Counted from the first letter of the stretch, positions 8,564-17,445 are shown. The stretch: 64,000 nt of DNA from Actinomadura barringtoniae (GCF_017573505.1 NZ_JAGEOJ010000003.1:186001-250000); one strand, 5' to 3'. Numbers and translations are program-made. The notes: a model not told the origin generated them from the letters alone.

Positions 8564-9537
8564 GAGCCACCCTTCAGCGGTTCCCACCAATTCCGGTTGT
8601 CGGCGTACCAACGCACGGTATCGGCCAGGCCCTCCTCGAACGAGACCTGGGGGGCGTACCCGAGGGCGCGCAGCTTGGCGTCCGAGAGCGAGTAGCGGCG
8701 GTCGTGGCCCTTGCGGTCGACCACCCGCTCCACCCGGTCCCAGCCGGCCCCGAGCGCGTCCAGAAGGCGCTGGGTGAGCTCCAGATTGGTCAGCTCGGCC
8801 GTTCCGGCGATGTGGAAGACCTCGCCCGGCGCGCTGGTCTCCGCGCGCTCGGCGACCACCTGGATGCCGCGGCAGTGGTCGGCCGCGTGGATCCAGTCGC
8901 GGACGTTGCCGCCGTCGCCGTAGAGCGGCACGGTCAGCCCGTCCATCAGGTTGGTCACGAACAGCGGGATGACCTTCTCAGGGAACTGGTACGGACCGTA
9001 GTTGTTGCCGCAGCGGGTGATGCTGACCGGCAGCCCGTGCGTGCGCGCGTAGGCGCGGGCGATCATGTCGCCGCCCGCCTTGGCCGCCGAGTACGGGGAG
9101 TTGGGCGCGAGCGGGGTCTCCTCGTCCCAGGAACCGGTCTCGATGCTGCCGTAGACCTCGTCGGTGGAGACCTGGACCACCCGCGGCGTGCCCGCGTCCA
9201 GGCAGGCCTGCATGAGCGCCTGGACGCCCTCCACGTTGGTGCGGACGAACTCCCCGGCGCTGGCGATGGACCGGTCGACGTGCGACTCGGCCGCGAAGTT
9301 GATCACGGCGTCGTGGCCCGGGACCAGCTCGGCCAGCAGTTCGGGGTCGCGGATGTCGCCCTTGACGAAGGCGAAGCCGCCCTCGACCGGCGCCAGGTTG
9401 GCGAGGTTGCCCGCGTACGTGAGCTTGTCCAGGACCGTCACCTCGGCGTCCCGCCAGGCCGGGTAGGCCCCCGACACCAGCTCCCGGACGTAGTGGGAGC
9501 CGATGAACCCGGCTCCGCCCGTGACGAGCACGCGCAT
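8560..9537 (-). CDS. rmlB: dTDP-glucose 4,6-dehydratase
   Basis: 325 residues. It converts dTDP-glucose to dTDP-4-keto-6-deoxyglucose with bound NAD. It has the Rossmann motif VTGGAGFIGSHYVREL, then STDEVYGSIE and the catalytic YSAAKAGGD (YxxxK); RCGNNYGPYQFPEK is the family signature. The start ATG has AAGGGG about 10 nt upstream. It is first in an rmlB-rmlD pair with a 4-nt overlap; rmlA lies 66 nt upstream on the same strand. Confidence 0.95.
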   Translation of the reverse strand: MRVLVTGGAGFIGSHYVRELVSGAYPAWRDAEVTVLDKLTYAGNLANLAPVEGGFAFVKGDIRDPELLAELVPGHDAVINFAAESHVDRSIASAGEFVRTNVEGVQALMQACLDAGTPRVVQVSTDEVYGSIETGSWDEETPLAPNSPYSAAKAGGDMIARAYARTHGLPVSITRCGNNYGPYQFPEKVIPLFVTNLMDGLTVPLYGDGGNVRDWIHAADHCRGIQVVAERAETSAPGEVFHIAGTAELTNLELTQRLLDALGAGWDRVERVVDRKGHDRRYSLSDAKLRALGYAPQVSFEEGLADTVRWYADNRNWWEPLKGGS

Positions 9538-9603
9538 CTGCGAGACCCCTTCTGGTCGCCTTCTCGTTCGCCTGCTTAGTGGCCGGTCGCTCTCATCGGC
9601 CGG

Positions 9604-10671
9604 TCACTTGCTGATCTGGACCTGGCTGTGGTCGCCGAGGACCAGGCGGTGCGCCTTCGGTACGCGGGGAGCGGGTGTGACCCTGGCCTCGCGGCCGATC
9701 AGGGAGACCTCGATCCGGCCCACCCCGTGCAGGGACGCCCCGCGCAGCACGATGGAGTACTCGATCTCGCTGTCGATCACCGTGCAGTCGCGGTCGATGG
9801 AGGTGAACGGGCCGAGGTAGGAGTCGCGGATCACGCTGCCCGCGCCGACGATCACCGGGCCGACCACCCGCGAGCCCTCGACCCGGGCGCCCGCCTCGAC
9901 CACGACCCGGCCGATCAGCTCGCTGGCCGCGTCGACCTCGCCCGCGACCGCGGGCTCGATGCCCTCCAGCACCAGCCGGTTGACCTCGAGCATGTCGGTG
10001 ACGTTCCCGGTGTCCTTCCAGTATCCGGAGATCACCGTGGACTCGACCCGGTGGCCCCGGTCCAGCAGCCCCTGGATCGCGTCGGTGATCTCCAGCTCGT
10101 TCCGCCAGGACGGCTTCAGCCCGGCGACCACGTCGTGCACGGCCGGCGAGAAGATGTAGACCCCGACCAGCGCCAGGTCGCTCTTGGGCCGTTCGGGCTT
10201 CTCCTCCAGGCCGATCACCCCGCCGTCGGGGCCGAGCTCGGCGACGCCGAACGCGCGCGGGTCGGAGACCTGGGTGAGCATGATCTGAGCCTGCGGGCCC
10301 TCGGTACGGAACCGTTCCACCAGGTCGTTGATGCCGCCGACGATGAAGTTGTCGCCCAGGTACATCACGAAGTCGTCGTCGCCCAGGAACTCGCGGGCGA
10401 TGAGCACCGCGTGGGCCAGGCCGCGCGGCGCGTCCTGGGGCAGGTAGGTGACCTCGATCCCGAAGTCGGAGCCGTCCCCGACGGCGCGTTCGATCTCGGG
10501 CGCGGTGTCGCCGACCACGATGCCGACCTCGGTGATGCCCGCGTCCGCGATGGCCTCCAGCCCGTAGAACAGCACGGGCTTGTTGGCCACCGGCACGAGC
10601 TGCTTGGCCGAGGTGTGCGTGATCGGCCGCAGCCGCGACCCGGCGCCGCCCGCCAGCACGAGGGCCTTCAC
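9604..10671 (-). CDS. rmlA: Glucose-1-phosphate thymidylyltransferase, long form
   Basis: 355 residues, the long type with a C-terminal left-handed beta-helix (residues about 250-340, hexapeptide pattern such as VVGPVIVGAGSVIRDSYLGP). The nucleotidyltransferase start is VKALVLAGGAGSRLRPITH, followed by the substrate loop VMYLGDNFIVGG. It makes dTDP-glucose for the rml pathway. I used the GTG at 10671 because it matches the family N-terminus exactly; an in-frame ATG at 10725 would add 18 Pro/Arg-rich residues. Neither has a strong ribosome site. The long form is also common in antibiotic sugar clusters, but the neighbours favour rhamnose. Confidence 0.88.
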   Translation of the reverse strand: MKALVLAGGAGSRLRPITHTSAKQLVPVANKPVLFYGLEAIADAGITEVGIVVGDTAPEIERAVGDGSDFGIEVTYLPQDAPRGLAHAVLIAREFLGDDDFVMYLGDNFIVGGINDLVERFRTEGPQAQIMLTQVSDPRAFGVAELGPDGGVIGLEEKPERPKSDLALVGVYIFSPAVHDVVAGLKPSWRNELEITDAIQGLLDRGHRVESTVISGYWKDTGNVTDMLEVNRLVLEGIEPAVAGEVDAASELIGRVVVEAGARVEGSRVVGPVIVGAGSVIRDSYLGPFTSIDRDCTVIDSEIEYSIVLRGASLHGVGRIEVSLIGREARVTPAPRVPKAHRLVLGDHSQVQISK

Positions 10672-10865
10672 GGCCGCCGCCGGTGGGCAGGGGGGACGGA
10701 CTCGTTCAAGGGGGACTCCAGTCATGCCGAGTTGTCAGCAGGACTTTGACATTACCGGCACCGGCGCATGCCGATGCCGGTTCCCCGATGGCCGGAATCC
10801 GCCCCCACCCTGCTCCCACCGCAGGTCGAGATCACCTTGAGCGGGAGTTGATGTACTCCCCCGGG

Positions 10866-12161
10866 TTACTTCGCCCCGATGATCATTCCTGCGGCGACGG
10901 TGTTGTTGGTCGCCTCGTCGATGAGGATGAACCCGCCGGTGAGCCGGTTGCGCCCGTAGTCGTCGACGAACAGCGGCTGGGTGACCCGCAGGCTGACCCG
11001 TCCGATCTCGTTGAGCTGCAGGTTCTCCGCCTGCTCGTCGCGGTGCAGGGTGTTGACGTCCAGGCGGTAGTTGAGGTCCTTGACCATCGCCCGCGCGGTC
11101 CGCGTGGTGTGCTTGATGATCAGCTTCATCCGCGGCGCCAGCTGCCGGTCCGGCGTCATCCAGCAGATCATCGCGTCGAGATCCTGGGCCACTTCCGGCC
11201 GGTTGTTCGGCCGGGCGATCATGTCGCCGCGGGAGATGTCGAGCTCGTCCGCGAGGCGGAGCGTGACCGACATCGGCGCGTACGCCTCCTCGACCGGCCC
11301 GGCGGGCCCGTCGATGTGGGTGATCGTCGTGGTCAGCCCGGACGGCAGGTGAACGACCTCGTCACCGGGCTTCAGCACGCCGCCCGCGACCTGGCCCGCG
11401 TAGCCGCGGTAGTCGTGCAGCTCGGGGTCCGTGGACGCATGCGGGCGGATCACGTACTGCACCGGGAACCGCACGTCGATCAGGTTGCGGTCCGAGGCGA
11501 TGTGCACGTGCTCCAGGTGGTGCAGCAGCGACGAGCCCTCGTACCAGGGCATGTTGGGCGAACGGTCCACCACGTTGTCGCCGTGCAGCGCCGACAGCGG
11601 GATGAACGTCAGGTCGGTGACCGCGAGCTTGGAGGCGAACGCGGTGAACTCGTCCACGATCCGCTCGTAGGTCTCCCGGTCGTAGTCGACCAGGTCCATC
11701 TTGTTCACCGCGACCACCAGGTGCGGGACCTTCAGCAGCGTGGCGAGGAAGGCGTGCCGCCGGGACTGCTCCAGGATGCCCTTGCGCGCGTCCACCAGGA
11801 TGATCGCCAGGTCCGCCGTGGAGGCGCCGGTGACCATGTTCCGGGTGTACTGAATGTGGCCCGGGGTGTCGGCGATGATGAACTTGCGCCGGGGCGTGGC
11901 GAAGTAGCGGTAGGCGACGTCGATCGTGATGCCCTGCTCCCGTTCGGCCCGCAGGCCGTCGGTCAGCAGCGCGAGGTTGGTGTACTCCTCGCCGCGGTCG
12001 GCGCTGGTGCGCTCCACCGCCTCCAGCTGGTCCTCGAAGATCGACTTGGAGTCGAACAGCAGCCGGCCGATCAGCGTGGACTTGCCGTCGTCGACGCTGC
12101 CCGCGGTCGCGAACCGCAGGATGTCCATGGTCTTGGAAGGGGGGTTGCCCGCCGTGCTCAT
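10866..12161 (-). CDS. cysN: Sulfate adenylyltransferase subunit 1 (GTPase)
   Basis: 431 residues, without the fused APS kinase domain that some CysN/NodQ proteins carry. Elongation-factor-type GTPase motifs are clear: G1 AGSVDDGKSTLIGRLL, G3 DTPGHIQYTRN, G4 NKMD, plus the AEREQGITIDVAYRYF switch. With CysD it makes adenosine 5'-phosphosulfate from ATP and sulfate, driven by GTP. Its ATG shares one base with the cysD stop (TAATG), so translation is coupled. A much longer frame continuing through cysD is a shadow. Confidence 0.95.
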   Translation of the reverse strand: MSTAGNPPSKTMDILRFATAGSVDDGKSTLIGRLLFDSKSIFEDQLEAVERTSADRGEEYTNLALLTDGLRAEREQGITIDVAYRYFATPRRKFIIADTPGHIQYTRNMVTGASTADLAIILVDARKGILEQSRRHAFLATLLKVPHLVVAVNKMDLVDYDRETYERIVDEFTAFASKLAVTDLTFIPLSALHGDNVVDRSPNMPWYEGSSLLHHLEHVHIASDRNLIDVRFPVQYVIRPHASTDPELHDYRGYAGQVAGGVLKPGDEVVHLPSGLTTTITHIDGPAGPVEEAYAPMSVTLRLADELDISRGDMIARPNNRPEVAQDLDAMICWMTPDRQLAPRMKLIIKHTTRTARAMVKDLNYRLDVNTLHRDEQAENLQLNEIGRVSLRVTQPLFVDDYGRNRLTGGFILIDEATNNTVAAGMIIGAK

Positions 12162-13075
12162 TAGAAGTAGCCCTCCTTCTTGCGGTCCTCCATGGCGGCC
12201 TCGCTGGCCCGGTCGTCGGCGCGGGTCTGGCCGCGCTCGGTGATCCGGGTCGCCGCGATCTCCTCGATCACCTCGTCCAGGCCGGCGGCGGCCGACTTCA
12301 CCGCGCCGGTGCAGGACGCGTCGCCCACGGTGCGGTAGCGGACGGTGGCCTCGAAGACCGGCTCGTCGTCGCCGCGGTTGGCGTAGGAGATGTCGGCGAG
12401 CAGCATGCCGTCGCGCTCGAACACCCGCCGGGTGTGCGCGAAGTAGATCGGTGGGAGCTCCAGCGCCTCGCGCCGCACGTAGTCCCAGATGTCCAGCTCG
12501 GTCCAGTTGGAGATCGGGAAGACCCGGACGTGCTCGCCGCGGCGGATCCTGGTGTTGTAGAGGTTCCAGAGCTCGGGCCGCTGGTTCTTGGGGTCCCACT
12601 GGCCGAACTCGTCGCGGAAGGACACCACGCGCTCCTTGGCGCGGGCCTTCTCCTCGTCCCGGCGTGCCCCGCCGAACGCGGCGTCGAACTGGTGCTCCTC
12701 GATCGCGTCCAGCAGCGTCGTCGTCTGCAGCCGGTTGCGGCTGGCGCGCCGGCCGGTCTCCTCGACCACCCGGCCCTGGTCGATCGACTCCTGGACCGAG
12801 GCCACCACCAGGCGGAGGCCGAGCTCGGCGACCCGGCGGTCGCGGAACTCGATCACCTCGGGGAAGTTGTGGCCGGTGTCCACGTGCATCACCGGGAACG
12901 GGATGGGCGCCGGCCAGAACGCCTTCTGGGCCAGGCGCAGCATGACGATGCTGTCCTTCCCGCCCGAGAAGAGCAGGACGGGCCGCTCGAACTCGGCGGC
13001 CACCTCCCGGATGATCTGGATGGATTCGGCCTCGAGGACGTCCAACTGGGACAGCAGATAATCGCAGCGCTGCAT
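12161..13075 (-). CDS. cysD: Sulfate adenylyltransferase subunit 2
   Basis: 304 residues. It is the ATP-sulfurylase catalytic subunit of the PP-loop family: LLFSGGKDSIVMLRLAQKAF (about residues 33-53), then MHVDTGHNFPEVIEFRD and the RRDEEKARAKERV segment. It pairs with CysN in assimilatory or PAPS-forming sulfate activation. A tandem 12-bp repeat lies just upstream (13095-13118). The sulfotransferase 8 kb away is a likely consumer of the activated sulfate, but ordinary cysteine synthesis is equally possible from these two genes alone. Confidence 0.95.
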   Translation of the reverse strand: MQRCDYLLSQLDVLEAESIQIIREVAAEFERPVLLFSGGKDSIVMLRLAQKAFWPAPIPFPVMHVDTGHNFPEVIEFRDRRVAELGLRLVVASVQESIDQGRVVEETGRRASRNRLQTTTLLDAIEEHQFDAAFGGARRDEEKARAKERVVSFRDEFGQWDPKNQRPELWNLYNTRIRRGEHVRVFPISNWTELDIWDYVRREALELPPIYFAHTRRVFERDGMLLADISYANRGDDEPVFEATVRYRTVGDASCTGAVKSAAAGLDEVIEEIAATRITERGQTRADDRASEAAMEDRKKEGYF

Positions 13076-13094
13076 GTGTCTGGGGCTCTTTCCG

Positions 13095-13118
13095 CGCTTT
13101 CTGGCACGCTTTCTGGCA
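13095..13118. repeat. Tandem 12-bp repeat in the cysD leader
   Basis: CGCTTTCTGGCA occurs twice in tandem, 20 nt upstream of the cysD start, in the gap between cysQ and cysD. On the coding strand it reads TGCCAGAAAGCG twice. It could be an operator or part of a leader RNA; no regulator is identified. Confidence 0.6.
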
Positions 13119-13153
13119 GTTGATCGAGACGCTCAGCCGGGCAGTCCGCCGCC

Positions 13154-14023
13154 TCAGCTGGGCAGTGCGTCGCTTACGTCCCGGATGCCGGTCAGCAGCG
13201 TCGATGCCGACACGGGATGGCAGACCAGGATATCCGGCAGCCGGGGGTCCTTCTGGTTGTAGGCCAGGCCTGCGCCGTCGACGCGGCTGGCGTGGGCCCC
13301 CGCGTCCAGCGCCACGGCGGCCGGGGCGGCCGAGTCCCACTCGTACTGGCCACCGGCGTGGACGTAGGCGTCGACCTCGCCGAGGAGCACCGCGGAGATC
13401 TTGGCGCCCGCCGAGCCGATGGGCACCAGGTCCACATCCGGCCTGATCGCCTCGGCCAGCCGCTGGACGAACTCCGGCGGCCGGGTACGGCTCACCGCGA
13501 TCCGCAGCCTGCCCGGCGCGGGCTCGGAGACCCGCAGCGGGGTCTCGGTGCCCGTGTTCTCCGTCACGATGGCGCCGTCAGGCCCCGTACGGAGCGTCTT
13601 GCCCTGAGCGGGAAGCGCCACCGCGCCCGCCGCGAGGCGGCCGTTCTCCCACAACGCCACATGGACGGCCCAGTCGGACCGGCCCTCCTCGGAGAACTCC
13701 CGGGTGCCGTCCAGCGGGTCGATGATCCACACGCGGTGGGCGGCGAGCCGTACGGCGGCGTCGGTGTTGGCGGTCGGCGCCGCGTCGGCGCCCGCACCCG
13801 CACCCGCGGCCCGCTTGTCGGCGACCGAGGCGCGGCCCTCTTCGGAAAGGATCGCGTCATCGGGACGCCGGCGCGCCAGTTCGGCCATGAGGTACTCATG
13901 GGCCCGCAGGTCACCGGTGTCCTTCAGGGCGCGCGGGTCGGCGAAGCCGAGCTCCTCGCGCACGCCCAGCAGGATCGCACCGGCACCCTCGGCGAGCTCC
14001 GCCGCCAACGCATGATCCGTCAT
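13154..14023 (-). CDS. cysQ: 3'(2'),5'-bisphosphate nucleotidase (PAP phosphatase)
   Basis: 289 residues, inositol-monophosphatase superfamily. The metal site motif is WIIDPLDGTREFSEEG (D-x-x-D-G-T), with the earlier ILSEEGRAS supplying acidic ligands and QYEWDSAAPAAVAL the third Asp. It hydrolyses PAP, the by-product left when a sulfotransferase uses PAPS, or dephosphorylates PAPS. The start ATG at 14023 gives a normal N-terminus; an upstream ATG at 14077 is possible. An Ala/Gly-rich insert (GAGAGADAAPTANTDA) sits before the metal motif. Placement next to cysD-cysN supports a sulfation role. Confidence 0.9.
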   Translation of the reverse strand: MTDHALAAELAEGAGAILLGVREELGFADPRALKDTGDLRAHEYLMAELARRRPDDAILSEEGRASVADKRAAGAGAGADAAPTANTDAAVRLAAHRVWIIDPLDGTREFSEEGRSDWAVHVALWENGRLAAGAVALPAQGKTLRTGPDGAIVTENTGTETPLRVSEPAPGRLRIAVSRTRPPEFVQRLAEAIRPDVDLVPIGSAGAKISAVLLGEVDAYVHAGGQYEWDSAAPAAVALDAGAHASRVDGAGLAYNQKDPRLPDILVCHPVSASTLLTGIRDVSDALPS

Positions 14024-14128
14024 CGCACGACCACATTCCCGACTCGGCTGATCAGTTCGGTCTACATTCTCATGCATCCCGGCACTCGGACCGACCGGCG
14101 GCGCGTTCGGCGGGCTCTCAGCGCCCCC

Positions 14129-15607
14129 TCAGTAGGCGCCGGAGCCGCGGAAGACCGCGGACCACGTCTTCCACATGATCTGCAGATCGAGGGCGAGCGA
14201 CCAGTTGTCAACGTAACGCAGGTCGAGCCGGACCGATTCCTCCCAGGTGAGGTCCGAGCGGCCCGACACCTGCCAGAGGCCGGTGAGGCCGGGCTTCACG
14301 ACCAGCCGGCGGCGGACGTCGTACCCGTACTGGGCGACCTCCTCCGGCAGCGGCGGGCGCGGCCCGACCAGCGACATCTCGCCGCGGAACACGTTCAGCA
14401 GCTGGGGCAGCTCGTCCAGCGAGTAGCGGCGCAGCCAGCGGCCGACCCGGGTCACCCGCGGGTCCTGCCTGATCTTGAACAGCACGCCGTCGCCGGCCTC
14501 GTTCTGCTCCAGCAGGTCGAGCTTGCGCTGCTCGGCGTCGGCCACCATCGTGCGGAACTTCAGCACGGTGAACTCGCGGCCGTCGCGGCCGACCCGGACC
14601 TGGCGGAACATCACCGGGCCCGCGCTGGACACCTTGATCGCCACCGCGACCGTGAGCAGCAGCGGGCTGAGGAACAGCAGGCCGATGAGGGCACCGATCC
14701 GGTCGAACAGGCTCTTGAAGACCTTGCGGCCGCCGTCCAGCTCGGGGTGCTCCACGTGCAGCAGCGGCAGCCCGGCGACCGGCCGGATCGAGATGCGCGG
14801 GCCCGCGGCGTCCATCAGCGCGGGCGCCACGACCAGCTCGACGTCGTCGCGCTCGATCTGCCAGGCCAGCCGGCGCAGCGCCGTGCCGTCCATCTCGGGG
14901 CAGGCCAGCACGGCGACCGAGTCGGCGCCGATCCGCTCGACGACCTGGGCGGCCTGGCCGAAGTCGCCGAGCACGGGAACGTCCTCGACCTCGGTCAGCG
15001 CGTCCTCGCCGTGCGCCAGCACGGTCGGCAGGCAGACCCCGACGATGTCCATGCCGTGGTAGCGCTTCTGGCGCAGCAGCCGGATCAGGTCGACCAGCGC
15101 GGCGCGGTGGCCGACGGCGACCACCCGGCGCATGCAGTCGCCCTCCCAGCGGCGCCGGTGCAGCCATTTGCGGAGCCGGTAGCGGGCCACGAGGTTGAGG
15201 AACGTGGCGAGCGGCAGGGCCATCACCACATAACCGCGGGCCACCTCGGTCTTGGTGGCGTACGCGGCGATCGCGACCGTGGCGGTGATGATGAACCCGG
15301 CGCGCAGCACCCGGTGGAACTCCTCCGAGCCCACCCCGATGAACCGCGGCTCGTACGCCCGGCAGAGCATCAGGATCAGCACCCACAGCACCGGCAAGGT
15401 CGCGGTGAGGGCCACATAGGGGGCGGTGAGGTGGTTGGGCGTGCTGGGGAAGCGGACCACGAACGCGACCAGACCGGCCAGCAACATGCTCACGAAGTCC
15501 ACCGCGACCGCGCGGCGGCGGTACGATCCCGTCCAGTTCTGGATCTGGACATGTCGTCGCTCGTCGGCGGGTGGGATGTCTACCCGGACCTTGTCAACGA
15601 CGGCCAT
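14129..15607 (-). CDS. Polyprenyl-phosphate sugar-1-phosphate transferase (WbaP/EPS type)
   Basis: 492 residues. The N-terminal half has four to five membrane segments (residues about 30-150) and a Rossmann-like CoA-binding-type middle. The C-terminal 200 residues are the bacterial sugar transferase domain: a membrane hairpin (IGALIGLLFLSPLLLTVAVA), then VGRDGREFTVLKFRTM, the SLDELPQLLNVFRGEMSLVG catalytic region and KPGLTGLWQVSGRSD. It loads the first sugar phosphate onto undecaprenyl phosphate, starting an exopolysaccharide repeat. A perfect inverted repeat lies 75 nt upstream. It completes initiation, polymerisation and rhamnose functions in this region; flippase and other transferases would lie outside. 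Confidence 0.93.
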   Translation of the reverse strand: MAVVDKVRVDIPPADERRHVQIQNWTGSYRRRAVAVDFVSMLLAGLVAFVVRFPSTPNHLTAPYVALTATLPVLWVLILMLCRAYEPRFIGVGSEEFHRVLRAGFIITATVAIAAYATKTEVARGYVVMALPLATFLNLVARYRLRKWLHRRRWEGDCMRRVVAVGHRAALVDLIRLLRQKRYHGMDIVGVCLPTVLAHGEDALTEVEDVPVLGDFGQAAQVVERIGADSVAVLACPEMDGTALRRLAWQIERDDVELVVAPALMDAAGPRISIRPVAGLPLLHVEHPELDGGRKVFKSLFDRIGALIGLLFLSPLLLTVAVAIKVSSAGPVMFRQVRVGRDGREFTVLKFRTMVADAEQRKLDLLEQNEAGDGVLFKIRQDPRVTRVGRWLRRYSLDELPQLLNVFRGEMSLVGPRPPLPEEVAQYGYDVRRRLVVKPGLTGLWQVSGRSDLTWEESVRLDLRYVDNWSLALDLQIMWKTWSAVFRGSGAY

Positions 15608-15682
15608 GCACGCCTCGCCTCACCAACTTCTGCCTCATGCGCCCCGTACGCACGTCCTGTCACGAAGACGCCGGAATGGCAT

Positions 15683-15711
15683 GTGAGGTTCACATGACTC
15701 GTGAACCTCAC
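15683..15711. promoter_or_regulatory. Perfect 11-bp inverted repeat upstream of the sugar transferase gene
   Basis: GTGAGGTTCAC and GTGAACCTCAC are separated by 7 nt, and the flanks GCAT/ATGC add further symmetry. It lies about 75 nt upstream of the glycosylphosphotransferase start and 150 nt past the pth stop. No T-run follows on either strand, so an operator is more likely than a terminator. The protein that binds it is unknown. Confidence 0.6.
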
Positions 15712-15861
15712 TTGTGATGCATCTTACGGTCCCTTTACCGGCGTCGCAGACCGAAGGCGCACTTCAAGGTCACAAAAGCCGCTAACCGGGGCGATTCGTG
15801 CAGGTACGGTCAGCTTCTCTGCGCTGGTGGGAATGTCCGGATCGGGCCGTCGCGCCGCCGA

Positions 15862-16437
15862 TCAGGAGGCGTGAAAAGTGTTCTGGGCGGCGGCGAGCCC
15901 CTGCGCCATGAGCGCCTCGACGGCGTCGGCGGCGCGGTCCACATCGAGATCCAGGTCCTTGCGTTCGGTCCCGGAGAAGTCCTTCAGCACGAACGCGGCG
16001 GGGTCCATCCGGCCGGGCGGGCGCCCCACCCCGAACCGGACCCGCAGGTAGTCCTTGTCGGCCAGCGACTTGGTGATCGAACGCAGCCCGTTGTGGCCGT
16101 TGTCACCGCCGCCCTGCTTCAGGCGGACGGCGCCGTAGGGGATGTCGAGCTCGTCGTGAACGACGACGAGCCGCTCGACGGGCACCTTGTAGAAGTCCCG
16201 CAGGCCCTTCACCGGCCCGCCGGACTCATTCATATAGCTGCGCGGCTTGGCCAAAATCACCCGGGTGCCGGCCAGCCGTCCCTCGATCACCTCGGCCCTG
16301 GACCGGTGGGCCTTGAACTTGCCGCCGACGCGGGCCGCGAGCGCGTCGAGCACCATGAATCCGACGTTGTGGCGGTTGCCGGCGTACGAGGGGCCCGGGT
16401 TGCCCAGCCCGACCACCAGCCAGAGATCAGCGCTCAC
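15862..16437 (-). CDS. pth: Peptidyl-tRNA hydrolase
   Basis: 191 residues. It releases peptides from peptidyl-tRNA. The N-terminus [20 protein letters not shown] has the conserved Asn and catalytic His; [12 protein letters not shown] carries the catalytic Asp and [11 protein letters not shown] the tRNA-binding Asn. The start is GTG at 16437 with AGGAG 6 nt upstream. It follows rplY on the same strand, separated by a strong hairpin. Confidence 0.96.
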   Translation of the reverse strand: MSADLWLVVGLGNPGPSYAGNRHNVGFMVLDALAARVGGKFKAHRSRAEVIEGRLAGTRVILAKPRSYMNESGGPVKGLRDFYKVPVERLVVVHDELDIPYGAVRLKQGGGDNGHNGLRSITKSLADKDYLRVRFGVGRPPGRMDPAAFVLKDFSGTERKDLDLDVDRAADAVEALMAQGLAAAQNTFHAS

Positions 16438-16500
16438 CAGACTCCTCCGTTGCCGACAGGGACCGGGCCGTCACAGGCGGCCATCGCCGTCACAGCCGAA

Positions 16501-16537
16501 GGCCCCCGCCCGGTGGTACGCACCGCGGACGGGGGCC
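16501..16537 (-). terminator. Hairpin terminator after rplY
   Basis: GGCCCCCG pairs with CGGGGGCC, with inner CGGTG/CACCG, in the 140-nt gap between rplY and pth. It is followed on the minus strand by TTCGG rather than a long T-run, so it is a GC-type hairpin. It may partly separate rplY from pth transcription. Confidence 0.6.
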
Positions 16538-16577
16538 ATGACGACTGTGCGCCGTTCGAGATCCTGCGTGAGGACCG

Positions 16578-17207
16578 TTACTCGGCGGGGGCCTCCTCGG
16601 CCTCGGCGGCCTCGCCCTCGGCGACCTCGGTCTCGGGAGCCTCTGCGGTCTCGGTGTCGCCGGCGGACGCGGTGGCGTCGTTGATCTGCAGGACCAGCGC
16701 CTCCTCGTCGGTGTCCAGGGTGGCACCGGAGGGCAGCTTCACGTCCTTGGCCAGCACCTGGGTGCCGACCTCGAGGCCGGTGATGTCGACCTCGACCCCG
16801 CTCGGGATGTGCGTGGCCTCGGCCTCGACCGACAGCTGCACCAGGTCCTGGGCGACGACGCCGCCCGGGACCACGTCACCGGTGAGCGTGATCGGGATCT
16901 CGACGACGACCTTCTCGCCGCGCTTCACCAGCAGCAGGTCGACGTGCTCCAGGAAGCCCTTGATCGGGTCGCGCTGGACGTCCTTCGGCAGGGCCAGCTC
17001 GGAGCCGGCGCCGAGGCCCTCGATCTGCAGCAGCACGTTGGGGGTCTTGAGCGCGAGCATCAGGTCGTGGCCCGGCAGCGAGATGTGCTGGGGGTCGGTG
17101 CCGTGGCCGTAGAGGACGGCGGGCACCTTGCCGGCCCGGCGGGTGCGCCGCGCGGCACCCTTACCGAACTCGGTGCGCGGCTCGGCGGCAATGCGTACCT
17201 CGGACAC
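16578..17207 (-). CDS. rplY: Ribosomal protein bL25 (Ctc form)
   Basis: 209 residues, the long CTC form: a 5S-rRNA-binding L25 domain (RIAAEPRTEFGKGAARRTRR, then KVPAVLYGHG), a C-terminal beta domain, and an acidic Glu/Ala-rich tail of about 40 residues. The GTG start has GAGGAG 8 nt upstream. In actinobacteria it usually sits with pth and prs, as here. Confidence 0.95.
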   Translation of the reverse strand: MSEVRIAAEPRTEFGKGAARRTRRAGKVPAVLYGHGTDPQHISLPGHDLMLALKTPNVLLQIEGLGAGSELALPKDVQRDPIKGFLEHVDLLLVKRGEKVVVEIPITLTGDVVPGGVVAQDLVQLSVEAEATHIPSGVEVDITGLEVGTQVLAKDVKLPSGATLDTDEEALVLQINDATASAGDTETAEAPETEVAEGEAAEAEEAPAE

Positions 17208-17445
17208 GGCGAAAACTCCTCGTTGTTGCGATCCACGGCCGTCCTACATGGACGTCCGCTACGGACATAAGCGAATCAGGCGGTGCTCGATGCGTCAGGC
17301 GCCTCGAAGATTCTTTGCGTACCCCGGGGAGTGCGGTTCCGGTCATCAGAGCCGTACGTTGCGACCCGAGGCATACGCGGATTCAAGAAGTCTAGCCGAT
17401 CGGCGCCACAGCCAAAGCCACCGGGGACTACCCGCGAACGTGCGA

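Noticed and set aside
13076..13153. SAM- or sulfur-type riboswitch ahead of cysD
   Set aside because: The gap is only 78 nt and contains just a tandem 12-bp repeat, not a riboswitch fold.
10866..13340. Continuous 824-residue frame on the minus strand covering cysN and reading on through cysD
   Set aside because: Only the part from 12161 has CysN motifs. The upstream portion is an Arg/Pro/Gly-rich out-of-frame reading of cysD, which itself has a clear product in another frame.
13217..15697. 826-residue plus-strand frame
   Set aside because: It lies opposite cysQ and the sugar transferase, with no recognisable domain; a GC-rich shadow frame.
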